Shown here: one piece after another, positions 1 to 6,909 of the stretch
How the letters are laid out: the number at the start of each line of letters is the position of its first letter
Position numbering within the stretch: position 1 is the stretch's first letter
Source: an uncultured Oscillospiraceae bacterium
GTDB taxonomy: Bacteria > Bacillota_A > Clostridia > Oscillospirales > Oscillospiraceae
Direction of reading: 5' to 3'
Assembly (NCBI GenBank): GCA_900754605.1
Contig: CAAEDK010000019.1
Location: 1 to 19,749 of the forward strand
DNA: 19,749 bases
Notes under the pieces: model-generated
Told to the model about the DNA's origin: nothing
What the model saw: only the letters and a program-made list of their open reading frames with translations
The model's database searches: none
Made by a program: the position numbers and the translations under genes

Positions 1-558
1 GCGGCCCATCGAAAAGCCCAGAACCGCACCGCATAGGCCGCCCACGATGTGGGTCAACTGAGAGACACTGTCTCGGGTGGTCACAGCATCTACCACCTCG
101 CCCCCCAAGTAGAGAAGCACCACCAGAACCAGGGTCAGCGGCACCTCACCCGCCCTCATCCCTGCCAGCGAGGACAGCACGATCATCATAAACACGATCC
201 CACTGGCTCCCAGCAGAGCTGAACTTGGAAACAAGAGATATTGCACCAAACCGGAAATCAGGGCAGTCAGCGCAATACAGCCCAGCAGCCGCCGGCTGCC
301 GTACTTCTCTTCCAGAGGCGGCCCGATCACCAGCAACAGCATAATGTTCCCAATGAAGTGGGTATAATTGGCGTGACCCAGCACATGGGTAAACATCCTC
401 ACATAGGTCAGCGGATCAGTAAGCGGGGCACGGTAGACGCAGAATAACAGCCGAGTGCTCCCTCCCCCTGTAAGCATCCCCAAAATCAACGCTCCCAGGG
501 ACAGCAGGGAAAATGTCAGCACCACCGGCGCATTATATTGCAGGCGCAGCGACCTCAA
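1..558 (-). CDS. Rhomboid family intramembrane serine protease (3' end outside window)
   Basis: Rhomboids are polytopic membrane proteases (family S54) that cleave substrates inside the lipid bilayer. The 186 visible codons give hydrophobic segments in the order typical of the family: an early HFIGN segment followed by GPPLEEKY, a GASG motif with the catalytic serine at residue 119, and the partner histidine at residue 170 in HIVGG. The start is uncertain. I chose TTG at 558, which overlaps the serA stop (TTGA) and gives an N-terminus reading MRSLRLQYNAP; no clear Shine-Dalgarno site precedes it, so translation probably couples to serA. The frame runs off the left edge after the histidine motif, so little is missing. 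It is the last gene of the serC-serA unit. Its substrate cannot be inferred. Confidence 0.85.
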   Translation of the reverse strand, partial: MRSLRLQYNAPVVLTFSLLSLGALILGMLTGGGSTRLLFCVYRAPLTDPLTYVRMFTHVLGHANYTHFIGNIMLLLVIGPPLEEKYGSRRLLGCIALTALISGLVQYLLFPSSALLGASGIVFMMIVLSSLAGMRAGEVPLTLVLVVLLYLGGEVVDAVTTRDSVSQLTHIVGGLCGAVLGFSMGR

Positions 559-1727
559 TGATTCAGCACCCGGACCCGCACCATACCGGGGATCGCCCGC
601 AGCTCCTCTGCCACTTTATCTTTGATCCGGCTGTTCAGATCCACCATGGTATAAGCGTAGTCCTTCTTGGACTTATTGGTCAGATTTTCCACGTTGACCC
701 CCTCCGCAGAGAGGATAGAGGTAATTCTGGTCAGCATAGCCGGAATATTCTGATGGATCAGGCACACCCGGGAGATCCCGCTCCACTCCTGAGCCACGTT
801 GGGCAAGTTGACAGAGTTCTTGATGTTCCCGTTGAGCAGATAGTCCTTCAGCTGGTCTGCCGCCATGCGGGCACAGTTTTCCTCACTCTCCGGTGTGGAA
901 GCTCCCAGGTGAGGCAACGCAACCACATGATCTGCAACTGCAATTTTCTCATTGGGGAAATCAGTCACATACCGGGCCACCCGTCCGGACTCCAGAGCCT
1001 GGATCATGTCATCGTCGTTCACAAGTCCGCCCCGGGCCAGATTCAGGATCCGGACCTGCCCCTTCATCTTGGCGATGGACTCTGCATTGATAAAGTCCTT
1101 CGTATTGTTGTTATAGGGGACGTGGATGGTGAGGTAGTCAGATACCCGATACAACTCATCCACATTTTTCACCACATGGACATGGCGGTCCAGGCGCAGG
1201 GCAGCTTCCACCGACAGGAAGGGGTCATAGCCGTACACATCCATGCCCAGCTCAAGCGCAATGTTGCACACCAGTGCGCCGATGGCTCCCAGACCGATAA
1301 CGCCCAGAGTCTTACGGAACAACTCCGGACCGGCGAAGGCAGACTTTCCCTTCTCCACCGCAGCAGCCAGATCCACCCCGGGAGTGTGGACCTGCTCCTG
1401 TACCCACTCTGCACCACCCAGAATGTCGCGGGAGGCGATGAGCAGGGCGGCAATCACCAGCTCCTTTACCGCATTGGCATTGGCACCTGGAGTATTGAAT
1501 ACCACAATGCCGTTTTCCGAGCACCGATCAATGGGAATGTTGTTGGTTCCCGCGCCTGCCCGGGCGATGGCCCGCAGTTCCTCCGGAAACTCATAATCGT
1601 GCATGGGGGCGGATCGAACCAGGATGCCGTCCTCGTTCTCCACTTCACTGCCCACCTGGAAGCGGGTCTGATCCAGCAGATCCAAACCAGCGCTGGAAAT
1701 CTTATTTAAGGTTTTGATACGGTACAT
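555..1727 (-). CDS. serA: D-3-phosphoglycerate dehydrogenase, short ACT-domain form
   Basis: It oxidises 3-phosphoglycerate to 3-phosphohydroxypyruvate with NAD, the first step of serine biosynthesis, in the cytosol. The 390 residues show a D-2-hydroxyacid dehydrogenase fold: the nucleotide-binding GLGAIG loop at 145-150, ARGG with the substrate arginine at 232, acid E260, and the catalytic histidine H273 in LPHLGAST. An ACT domain fills about 317-390, suggesting serine feedback, as known for SerA. The intervening domain of long-form enzymes is absent, which is normal for the roughly 390-residue class. The start ATG follows a GAGGT ribosome site. It lies 107 bases downstream of serC on the same strand and its stop overlaps the likely rhomboid start. 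A general D-2-hydroxyacid dehydrogenase is less likely given serC next door. Confidence 0.95.
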   Translation of the reverse strand: MYRIKTLNKISSAGLDLLDQTRFQVGSEVENEDGILVRSAPMHDYEFPEELRAIARAGAGTNNIPIDRCSENGIVVFNTPGANANAVKELVIAALLIASRDILGGAEWVQEQVHTPGVDLAAAVEKGKSAFAGPELFRKTLGVIGLGAIGALVCNIALELGMDVYGYDPFLSVEAALRLDRHVHVVKNVDELYRVSDYLTIHVPYNNNTKDFINAESIAKMKGQVRILNLARGGLVNDDDMIQALESGRVARYVTDFPNEKIAVADHVVALPHLGASTPESEENCARMAADQLKDYLLNGNIKNSVNLPNVAQEWSGISRVCLIHQNIPAMLTRITSILSAEGVNVENLTNKSKKDYAYTMVDLNSRIKDKVAEELRAIPGMVRVRVLNH

Positions 1728-1760
1728 ATCTTAAAGACCTCGAATCTATGTTGTAATGAG

Positions 1761-1812
1761 AACGCTCTCTACAAGCGTTGCTTAGCGGCTCCAGCCATTG
1801 TCAGGCGGCTCC
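1761..1812. repeat. serC-serA spacer: small hairpin and 20-bp imperfect direct repeat
   Basis: The 107-base gap between serC and serA holds a 6-bp hairpin (AACGCT at 1761-1766, AGCGTT at 1774-1779, 7-base loop) and two copies of GCGGCTCC, at 1785-1792 and 1805-1812, each followed by a similar CCAT-containing tail, so the unit recurs every 20 bases. There is no U-tract, so this is not an obvious terminator. It could be an RNA processing or stability element within the operon. Function is unknown. Confidence 0.4.
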
Positions 1813-1834
1813 TTGCCATGCCCGCCAATGACAC

Positions 1835-2920
1835 TCAATTGTTCCGATCGAACTCCTGGATAAACTGGCACAGGCGCTCCACGCCCTCTATGGGCATGGC
1901 ATTATAAATGCTGGCCCGCATACCGCCGGTCTTACGGTGCCCCTTCAGGTTGACGAAACCAGCTTCTGCAGCCTCTGCCACAAATTTGGCATCCAGCGCC
2001 TCATCCCCTGTGCGGAAGGTAACGTTCATTCCGGAACGGGACCCCTTCTCCGCATGGCAGCGGAACAGCCGGGAATTGTCCAAGGTATCATATAGCATGG
2101 AAGAGCGCAGAGTGCGCAGTTTCTCCATCCCAACCAGGCCGCCCTGCTCCTCCACCCAGTCCAGGGTGAGGCCCAGCATATAGATGCACCAGCAGGGCGG
2201 AGTATTGTACATGGAGTCCTTCTCAATCATGGTCTGATAGTTCATGATCAGTGGGGTAAAGGGAAGTTCATGTCCAGCCAGATCCTCCCGGATAATAACC
2301 ACTGTCAGACCGGCAGGCGCCATATTCTTCTGTGCTCCGGCATAAACAATGCCGAATTTGGACAGATCCACCGGCCGGGACAGGATGTTAGAGGACATAT
2401 CACACACCAGGGGCACATTTCCCGTCTCCGGGATATACTGCCACTCGGTGCCGTAAATGGTGTTGTTGGCACAGTAGTAGAAATAGCTGGCCTCCGGGTC
2501 AAGCTTCAGCTGATCCTGGGCCGGGATATAGGAGTGATCCCGATCCCCAGAGTCAGCAGCAATATTCACCGTACCATACTTTTTTGCTTCCTTCATGGCA
2601 ATCGAAGAAAAATTGCCCGTGACTGCATAGTCGGCCTTTCCAGTGCGACCCATCAGGTTCAGTGGGATCATGGAAAATTGGCCGGAGGCACCGGTCTGGA
2701 GCAGAAGGACCCGATAGCCGTCGGGCACCTGCATCAGACGGCGCAGCTTTTCCTGGGTCTCCTCAAAAATCTGCATAAAAACTTTTGACCGGTGACTCAT
2801 CTCCATCACAGACATACCTGAACCATGATAGTTGGTGATCTCTGATCCCGCACGCTCCAGGGCGGAGAGAGGAAGCATGGAAGGTCCTGCTGAGAAGTTG
2901 TAAACACGCTGGTCACTCAT
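1835..2920 (-). CDS. serC: Phosphoserine aminotransferase
   Basis: This PLP-dependent class V aminotransferase converts 3-phosphohydroxypyruvate and glutamate to phosphoserine and 2-oxoglutarate, the second step of serine synthesis. The 361 residues match the usual length. The N-terminus carries the family's YNFSAGPSMLP, a phosphate/PLP-contacting GASG lies at 77-80, and the Schiff-base lysine is K198 in YAGAQKNMAPAG. The ATG at 2920 is preceded by a GAAAGGGG ribosome site. It is the first gene after a consensus promoter at 2996-3024 and is followed by serA, so the two enzymes of the pathway are made together; no phosphoserine phosphatase is visible here. Confidence 0.96.
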   Translation of the reverse strand: MSDQRVYNFSAGPSMLPLSALERAGSEITNYHGSGMSVMEMSHRSKVFMQIFEETQEKLRRLMQVPDGYRVLLLQTGASGQFSMIPLNLMGRTGKADYAVTGNFSSIAMKEAKKYGTVNIAADSGDRDHSYIPAQDQLKLDPEASYFYYCANNTIYGTEWQYIPETGNVPLVCDMSSNILSRPVDLSKFGIVYAGAQKNMAPAGLTVVIIREDLAGHELPFTPLIMNYQTMIEKDSMYNTPPCWCIYMLGLTLDWVEEQGGLVGMEKLRTLRSSMLYDTLDNSRLFRCHAEKGSRSGMNVTFRTGDEALDAKFVAEAAEAGFVNLKGHRKTGGMRASIYNAMPIEGVERLCQFIQEFDRNN

Positions 2921-2941
2921 TTGGGAGAACCCCTTTCAAAG

Positions 2942-2997
2942 ATAAAATACTGTCCCGCACCACGCCGAAAACGAACAGGGTCGGGATAGTATTTTAT
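2942..2997. repeat. Long imperfect inverted repeat overlapping the serC transcription start
   Basis: ATAAAATACTGTCCCG at 2942-2957 is answered by CGGGATAGTATTTTAT at 2982-2997, with one non-Watson-Crick position in 16 and a 24-base centre that can extend the stem through ACC/GGT. The right arm overlaps the serC -10 box and predicted start point (about 2989), and the left arm lies just before the serC ribosome site. It could be a two-half-site operator or, over the transcribed part, an mRNA hairpin occluding translation initiation. It does not resemble a riboswitch I recognise. Confidence 0.65.
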
Positions 2998-3024
2998 TAT
3001 AGTAAAGAGTAAAAGAAGTGTCAA
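2996..3024 (-). promoter_or_regulatory. serC-serA promoter
   Basis: Read on the minus strand: TTGACA (3019-3024), 17 bases, TATAAT (2996-3001), a perfect sigma-A consensus. The predicted start is near 2989, giving a leader of about 70 bases before serC. A strong promoter overlapped by a palindrome suggests a repressed or attenuated unit. Confidence 0.85.
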
Positions 3025-3077
3025 TCCTTCCAACTGGAATGTGGGAAAATATTTCTTCCGAAACCCTTAGAACTCTC

Positions 3078-3106
3078 TTGACATCGACGCAGTCTTTATA
3101 TATACT
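3078..3106 (+). promoter_or_regulatory. Promoter of the GntR-ABC operon
   Basis: TTGACA (3078-3083), exactly 17 bases, then TATACT (3101-3106). The -10 box lies inside the left arm of the inverted repeat at 3102-3132, so a bound dimer would block polymerase. The leader to the GntR start is about 100 bases. Confidence 0.85.
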
Positions 3107-3132
3107 GTGTATATAGTATATATACACAGTAT
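3102..3132. promoter_or_regulatory. Perfect 14-bp inverted repeat, probable GntR/YtrA operator
   Basis: ATACTGTGTATATA (3102-3115), spacer GTA, TATATACACAGTAT (3119-3132): perfectly complementary arms. It covers the -10 box and start point of the promoter driving the GntR gene immediately downstream. YtrA-type GntR regulators are known to repress their own operons through palindromes of this GTGTA...TACAC kind, so autorepression is the natural reading. The regulator and the site are seen; binding is inferred. Confidence 0.85.
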
Positions 3133-3212
3133 CAGAAAGGCACACCAGATGCCGGGGCGCCTGACCCATGCGCAGGGCAGACAACCTCTGTTTCGTCTGA
3201 ATAGGAGCGAAT

Positions 3213-3593
3213 ATGGACATCATTCTCAGCAACTCCAGCGGAAAACCCATCTATGAGCAGATTGCGGATCAGGTCAAAGAACAGATTCTGTCCGGCACAC
3301 TGTTGGCAGGGGATGCCCTTCCCTCTATGCGTGTACTGGCAAAAGAACTGCGGATCTCAGTTATTACCACCAAGCGTGCCTATGAAGAACTGGAGCGGGA
3401 CGGCTTTCTGGACAATGTTCCAGGAAAAGGCTGCTTTGTGGCTCCACAAAACCGTGAGATGCTGCGGGAAGCCCAGCTGCGCCGGGTGGAGGACATTCTC
3501 GCCCAAGCCGTAGATGAGGCCCACAAGGGCGGCTTCTCTCTGTTGGAAATGCAGGAACTTCTGACTCTACTGTATCAAGGGGACGAATTATGA
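3213..3593 (+). CDS. GntR family (YtrA subfamily) transcriptional regulator
   Basis: A 126-residue repressor made of an N-terminal winged helix (about residues 10-76: YEQIADQVKEQILSG, then the LPSMRVLAKEL recognition region and GKGCFV wing) followed by only a short helical tail of about 45 residues. That short C-terminus without a ligand domain marks the YtrA subfamily, which usually controls linked ABC transporters and responds to cell-envelope stress. The ATG follows AGGAG at the right distance. Its stop overlaps the ATPase start (ATGA), so the two are translationally coupled. The perfect palindrome over its own promoter is the likely binding site. The effector is unknown. Confidence 0.92.
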   Translation: MDIILSNSSGKPIYEQIADQVKEQILSGTLLAGDALPSMRVLAKELRISVITTKRAYEELERDGFLDNVPGKGCFVAPQNREMLREAQLRRVEDILAQAVDEAHKGGFSLLEMQELLTLLYQGDEL

Positions 3594-4459
3594 CAAATTG
3601 TATTGAGATCAAGGGGCTGTGCAAGTCCTACCCGGACTTCTCCCTCCAAAATATCGACTTCACCCTCCCCGGAGGCACCATTATGGGGCTGATCGGAGAA
3701 AATGGCGCAGGCAAGACTACCACCATCAAGTGCATCCTGAACCTGATCCGCCGTGACGCAGGTGAGATCACCCTTCTGGGGCGGGACAACCTGCGGGAGG
3801 AGCAGGCGGCCAAGGCCGGCGTGGGCGTGGTGCTGGACGAATGCTTTTTCCACGACGCGCTGCGCCCCCGGGACCTGGAACGCATCCTAGCCCCCGTCTA
3901 TCCCACCTGGGACAGCAGGCTTTACCGGGACTATCTGGATAAATTCCGCCTGCCTGTGAAAAACCTCATCAAGACTTTCTCCCGTGGAATGAAGATGAAG
4001 CTCTCCCTGGCCGCTGCCCTGGCCCACCATCCCCAGCTGCTGATCTTGGATGAGGCCACCGCTGGTCTGGACCCGGTGGTCCGTGACGAGATCCTGGACG
4101 AATTTTTGAATTTCATCTGTGACGAGGACCACGCCATCCTCATCTCCAGCCATATCACCAGCGACCTGGAGAAAGCGGCGGACTACATCACCTACCTCCA
4201 CCAGGGCCGGGTCGCCCTGTGCCAGCCCAAGGATGAGCTGCTGGATCACTATGGCCGAGTAGGCCTCTCCGTCAGCGATCTGGCTGCTATCGAGCCCGGT
4301 GACCTGCTGCGGGTACGGAGAGGTACTTTTGGCTGTGAGGGCCTCACTACCGACCGGGAGGCATTTCAGAAGAAATACCCCAGCCTGATGGTGGATCCAG
4401 CCACTCTGGAGGACATCATGCTGTTGATTGGAAAGGGGGAGTCCCTGTGCGTGGACTGA
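3590..4459 (+). CDS. ABC transporter ATP-binding protein (YtrB/BcrA-like)
   Basis: This cytoplasmic ATPase powers the adjacent ABC-2 permease. In its 289 residues: Walker A GENGAGKTT (36-44), signature helix FSRGMKMKLSLA (from 130; FSRGM in place of LSGGQ is usual in this subfamily), Walker B LLILDE (150-155), D-loop GLD, and switch histidine H188 in LISSH. The last 80 residues form an accessory tail typical of BcrA/YtrB exporters. It overlaps the GntR gene by 4 bases and the permease by 13 bases, so all three are coupled. Such cassettes are often linked to resistance to cell-wall-acting peptides or to envelope homeostasis, but the substrate is not visible in the sequence. Confidence 0.92.
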   Translation: MTNCIEIKGLCKSYPDFSLQNIDFTLPGGTIMGLIGENGAGKTTTIKCILNLIRRDAGEITLLGRDNLREEQAAKAGVGVVLDECFFHDALRPRDLERILAPVYPTWDSRLYRDYLDKFRLPVKNLIKTFSRGMKMKLSLAAALAHHPQLLILDEATAGLDPVVRDEILDEFLNFICDEDHAILISSHITSDLEKAADYITYLHQGRVALCQPKDELLDHYGRVGLSVSDLAAIEPGDLLRVRRGTFGCEGLTTDREAFQKKYPSLMVDPATLEDIMLLIGKGESLCVD

Positions 4460-5088
4460 TCTGGAAGGATTTTCTTGTGCTGCGAAAGACTCTGCGACTA
4501 TATGTTCTGTTCCTGCTGGGCTATCTGGGGATGGCCCTGCTGGGCATCTTCGACCTCACCTTTGTCACCACCTTCTGCGTGGTGATCCTGATGATCCTGC
4601 CCATTTCCGCCTTCTCCTATGACGAGTTCGCCCGGTGGGACCGGTATGCCCACACCCTCCCCCTCTCCCCCCGGCAGATTGTAGGGGGACGCTATCTGTT
4701 TGTCCTACTGCTTCTTCTGGTGGTAGCAGCCATCGGGGCGGTCTCCGCCGTCCTGCTCTCCTTCACCGGCTCCGCCGACCTGTGGGAAAGCCTCAGCGCC
4801 CAGCTGGCCTCCCTGGGCGTTGCCCTGTTCATCGTGGATGTGATGCTCCCTCTGAACTACCAGCTGGGACCGGAGCGGGCCCGCCCATTCCTGTTCGCCG
4901 TCACCTTCCTTCCCTTTATTTTGCTGTTCCTACTGGCTAAGGTCAACATTCTGGATCTATCCTTCCTGAACCGACTCCAACCCAGCCAAGCCGCAGTGGG
5001 ATTCATCCTGTTCCCCCTGATTGCCCTGGCTGGTCTGGCACTCTCCTTCCTGATCTCCTGTCGTGTCACAGAGCGGAAGGAGTACTGA
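4447..5088 (+). CDS. ABC-2 type permease subunit
   Basis: A 213-residue membrane protein partnering the upstream ATPase. It has about six hydrophobic segments: two near residues 17-55, two in the centre (about 80-140, around the FVLLLLLVVAAIGAVSAVLL stretch) and two at the end (about 145-205). A soluble loop, DEFARWDRYAHTLPLSPRQIVGGRYL, between the second and third segments is the hallmark of small ABC-2 permeases in YtrA-type operons, where it contacts the ATPase. The GTG start at 4447 lies inside the ATPase gene. The next start follows its stop by two bases. The substrate is unknown. Confidence 0.88.
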   Translation: MRGLIWKDFLVLRKTLRLYVLFLLGYLGMALLGIFDLTFVTTFCVVILMILPISAFSYDEFARWDRYAHTLPLSPRQIVGGRYLFVLLLLLVVAAIGAVSAVLLSFTGSADLWESLSAQLASLGVALFIVDVMLPLNYQLGPERARPFLFAVTFLPFILLFLLAKVNILDLSFLNRLQPSQAAVGFILFPLIALAGLALSFLISCRVTERKEY

Positions 5089-5090
5089 CC

Positions 5091-5246
5091 GTGCGGAACA
5101 GGCAACAACTGCTATGGCTGGGACGACTCGCCGCTGCCGCAGCAGTCCTTCTTCCCTTTACAGGAGCTGTCCGCCCTGGCGGCCCTACTGCCTGCTGCCT
5201 ATTGGCGTTGGCCGTAGTCCTGCTTCTTCTGAGCGGCAGAGGATAA
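5091..5246 (+). CDS. Small two-helix membrane protein, last gene of the ABC operon
   Basis: A 51-residue reading frame from GTG 5091 with an AGGAG ribosome site at 5078-5082 lying inside the end of the permease gene. The predicted protein has a basic start (MRNRQQ), a hydrophobic segment rich in Ala/Leu (about 7-22), a Pro/Gly turn, a second hydrophobic segment (about 32-47) and a short SGRG tail. Size, hydrophobicity, ribosome site and the 2-base gap argue for a real gene, perhaps an accessory subunit of the transporter. I do not recognise a family. The alternative is that the frame is fortuitous. Confidence 0.6.
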   Translation: MRNRQQLLWLGRLAAAAAVLLPFTGAVRPGGPTACCLLALAVVLLLLSGRG

Positions 5247-5269
5247 AATATATATTTTTTTCGCCGCCC

Positions 5270-5299
5270 TTGCGCACTGCCCCCCACCCGTGCTACAAT
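5270..5299 (+). promoter_or_regulatory. Putative promoter of the 62-residue gene
   Basis: TTGCGC (5270-5275), 18 bases, TACAAT (5294-5299). The predicted start at about 5306 leaves a leader of roughly 23 bases with a purine-rich GGAGAGGGGGG ribosome site before ATG 5329. Confidence 0.6.
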
Positions 5300-5328
5300 A
5301 GAAAAAAATGGAGAGGGGGGCGTGTCTT

Positions 5329-5517
5329 ATGACTGCTCAGAATGCGATCCACGAATTGAAGCAAGTCCGTCAGTACTGTTCTGCCCGGGCTATCCCAGCC
5401 ATTGACTATGCCATCCAGGTCCTCCAGGGCTTGGCTGGGCGGGAAAAACAGGTGGAGGAAGCCAAACAGGCCGATTCCCAGAGCTCCCACGACCCGGCAG
5501 AAAACGTTCCTGGCTGA
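5329..5517 (+). CDS. Small hypothetical helical protein
   Basis: 62 residues. An in-frame ATG at 5308 exists but lies at the predicted transcription start; ATG 5329 has the GGAGAGGGGGG ribosome site 8 bases upstream and is preferred. Residues 1-47 look amphipathic and helical, with one cysteine (C17) in a QVRQYCSARAIPAIDYAI stretch; the last 15 residues are polar and probably disordered. No signal peptide or membrane segment. It has its own promoter and a strong hairpin after the stop, so it appears monocistronic. I do not recognise the family. Confidence 0.55.
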   Translation: MTAQNAIHELKQVRQYCSARAIPAIDYAIQVLQGLAGREKQVEEAKQADSQSSHDPAENVPG

Positions 5518-5535
5518 ATCCAGCCACCGCAAAGT

Positions 5536-5568
5536 AATAGAGCCCCATCCACAAGATGGGGCTCTATT
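5536..5568. terminator. Hairpin terminator after the 62-residue gene
   Basis: AATAGAGCCCCATC (5536-5549), 5-base loop, GATGGGGCTCTATT (5555-5568): a perfect 14-bp stem 18 bases after the stop, followed by a short T-poor tail (TATG). The A/T ends of the stem make it symmetrical, so it may work in both directions. Confidence 0.75.
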
Positions 5569-5581
5569 TATGACACGAAAG

Positions 5582-5616
5582 AACAGCGGCAGAGCAATAG
5601 ACTCTGCCGCTGTTTT
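5582..5616. terminator. Second, bidirectional terminator hairpin between convergent genes
   Basis: AACAGCGGCAGAG (5582-5594), 7-base loop, CTCTGCCGCTGTT (5602-5614): a perfect 13-bp stem followed by TT on the plus strand (TTTT counting the stem end) and, on the minus strand, by a T-rich run after the stem. It lies 36 bases beyond the stop of the minus-strand NlpC/P60 gene and is probably that gene's terminator, backing up the hairpin at 5536. Confidence 0.8.
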
Positions 5617-5652
5617 GATCATATCTATTATGTCTTATGTCCTAGAGCAGAC

Positions 5653-6516
5653 TTAGGCCAAGCGCCGCGCGCCCACAAACCCGGTGCCGTAATAGGCGGA
5701 GTTCATGTCGCTGACGATGACGCCCACAGTGGGGGTAGAGGCATGGACAAACTGGTTCCCACCAATGTAGATGCCCACATGGGTAGCCCGCTTGCGGCTG
5801 TTGCCATTGTTAAAGAACACCAGGTCGCCGGGCTGAAGCTGGCTCTTGGAGACGGCAGTACCGTTGTCCATCTGCGCAGAGGCGGTACGATTGACGGAAT
5901 GGCCAAATTGCTTGCACACATAGGTCACAAAGCCAGAACAATCAAAGCCACGGGGGCTAGAGCCTCCATAGACATAGGGGTAGCCCACATACTGCTGTGC
6001 ATATTTGGCGATCTCACTGCCCTTGCCTGATGCAGAGGCCACCGCCGCATCCACCTGTGCTACATAGTCACTGCTCACATAGCCGCCTTCAATCTGATAC
6101 CAGCCACCGGCGCCGCCAATCAGTTCCTCAATCTCCACGATGGTCCCCACAGTCAGGGAGTCCACTTTCTCTGCATTGGCACTAGGGCCGGAGCGGACGT
6201 TCAATGGACCTGCCACGACCTGGCCGTAAATTTTTTCCTCAGTGACCTTTAGATAGTCACCGGCTACAAAACCGGTAGTCCCATTGCAGGAGATTTTATG
6301 CCACTTACCGTCTCCGGTGGTACTCAGCACATCCACCTGGGTCCCGCTGGACAAGGTGGTAAGAACCTGAGCATCGGCACTGGCCTCAGCCCGGACATTC
6401 AAGCCGGCATCGCTCACAACAGTGCCCACAGAGGCCGCAAAAGAAGGGGTGATCACAGCGGTGACCGCCAGAATACAGGCGGCCAGCTTCGCAGTCAGGG
6501 CTCTGGACAGGTGCAT
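5653..6516 (-). CDS. Secreted SH3-domain NlpC/P60 peptidoglycan endopeptidase
   Basis: An exported cell-wall hydrolase that probably cleaves the D-Glu-to-diamino-acid bond of peptide stems, as known for NlpC/P60 enzymes. Of 287 residues, 1-28 form a Sec signal peptide (positive start, hydrophobic core, cleavage after SFA). Two bacterial SH3 domains follow (about 30-92 and 98-153, each with an LNVR motif), then the NlpC/P60 domain (about 165-287) with catalytic C193 in FDCSGFV, H246 in THVGIY and a third polar residue H258 in FVHAS. The ATG has a GGAGG ribosome site. It lies 56 bases after the hypothetical gene at 6573 and may share its promoter. The SH3 pair probably anchors it to the wall. 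Confidence 0.94.
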   Translation of the reverse strand: MHLSRALTAKLAACILAVTAVITPSFAASVGTVVSDAGLNVRAEASADAQVLTTLSSGTQVDVLSTTGDGKWHKISCNGTTGFVAGDYLKVTEEKIYGQVVAGPLNVRSGPSANAEKVDSLTVGTIVEIEELIGGAGGWYQIEGGYVSSDYVAQVDAAVASASGKGSEIAKYAQQYVGYPYVYGGSSPRGFDCSGFVTYVCKQFGHSVNRTASAQMDNGTAVSKSQLQPGDLVFFNNGNSRKRATHVGIYIGGNQFVHASTPTVGVIVSDMNSAYYGTGFVGARRLA

Positions 6517-6572
6517 GGTGGGGTTCCTCCATTCTCTCTTTACACAGTATCGTTTGTTCAGGGATGAGGGGC

Positions 6573-6863
6573 TTATTTACCGCTCAGCGCCCGATCCAGC
6601 CAGACCGCAGCTACGTCCATTGCGGCGTATAGGTTGTCCTTTTCACTTTTCTTGACCACACGATCCCGGCTCTTCAAATCCGGGTCAGTGAGCTGAAGCT
6701 GAACGCTCACTTTAGTGGCTACCTCCAGATCATCCACTTTCTTAGTGGACAGGATCTGGAGCATAATGATATATTTCTCGGCCATTGTGCCGTAGTAGAG
6801 CAAATTATCCTTCCGACGCAGGGGGTGTCCTTTATAGGAAAGAGGGAGCTTTTCGGATGCCAT
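6573..6863 (-). CDS. Conserved hypothetical protein, 96 residues
   Basis: The start is ATG 6863, with AAGGAGG 9 bases upstream; an upstream ATG at 6938 lies inside the promoter and is rejected. The soluble, mixed alpha/beta protein begins MASEKLPLSYKGHPLRRKDN, has a beta-rich middle (LLYYGTMAEKYIIMLQIL and VSVQLQLTD) and ends in a helix (about 74-93). A highly charged stretch, KSRDRVVKKSEKD, lies between. I cannot name a family; the regular pattern and strong expression signals support a real gene. It precedes the NlpC/P60 gene in the same direction. Confidence 0.8.
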   Translation of the reverse strand: MASEKLPLSYKGHPLRRKDNLLYYGTMAEKYIIMLQILSTKKVDDLEVATKVSVQLQLTDPDLKSRDRVVKKSEKDNLYAAMDVAAVWLDRALSGK

Positions 6864-6909
6864 GGAATTCCTCCTTGAGATTTTAATGCGATTTTCATGT
6901 TGTAACCGA

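Noticed and set aside
2936..3250. 104-codon minus-strand frame across the serC/GntR intergenic region
   Set aside because: It covers two divergent promoters and the operator palindrome and has no ribosome site.
3590..4459. Degenerate ABC signature (FSRGM instead of LSGGQ) as a sign of an inactive ATPase
   Set aside because: This variant is normal in YtrB/BcrA-type ATPases, and Walker A, Walker B and the switch histidine are intact.
5063..5332. 89-codon plus-strand frame overlapping the small membrane protein
   Set aside because: It begins inside the permease without a ribosome site, and crosses the promoter at 5270-5299; the frame from GTG 5091 has better signals.
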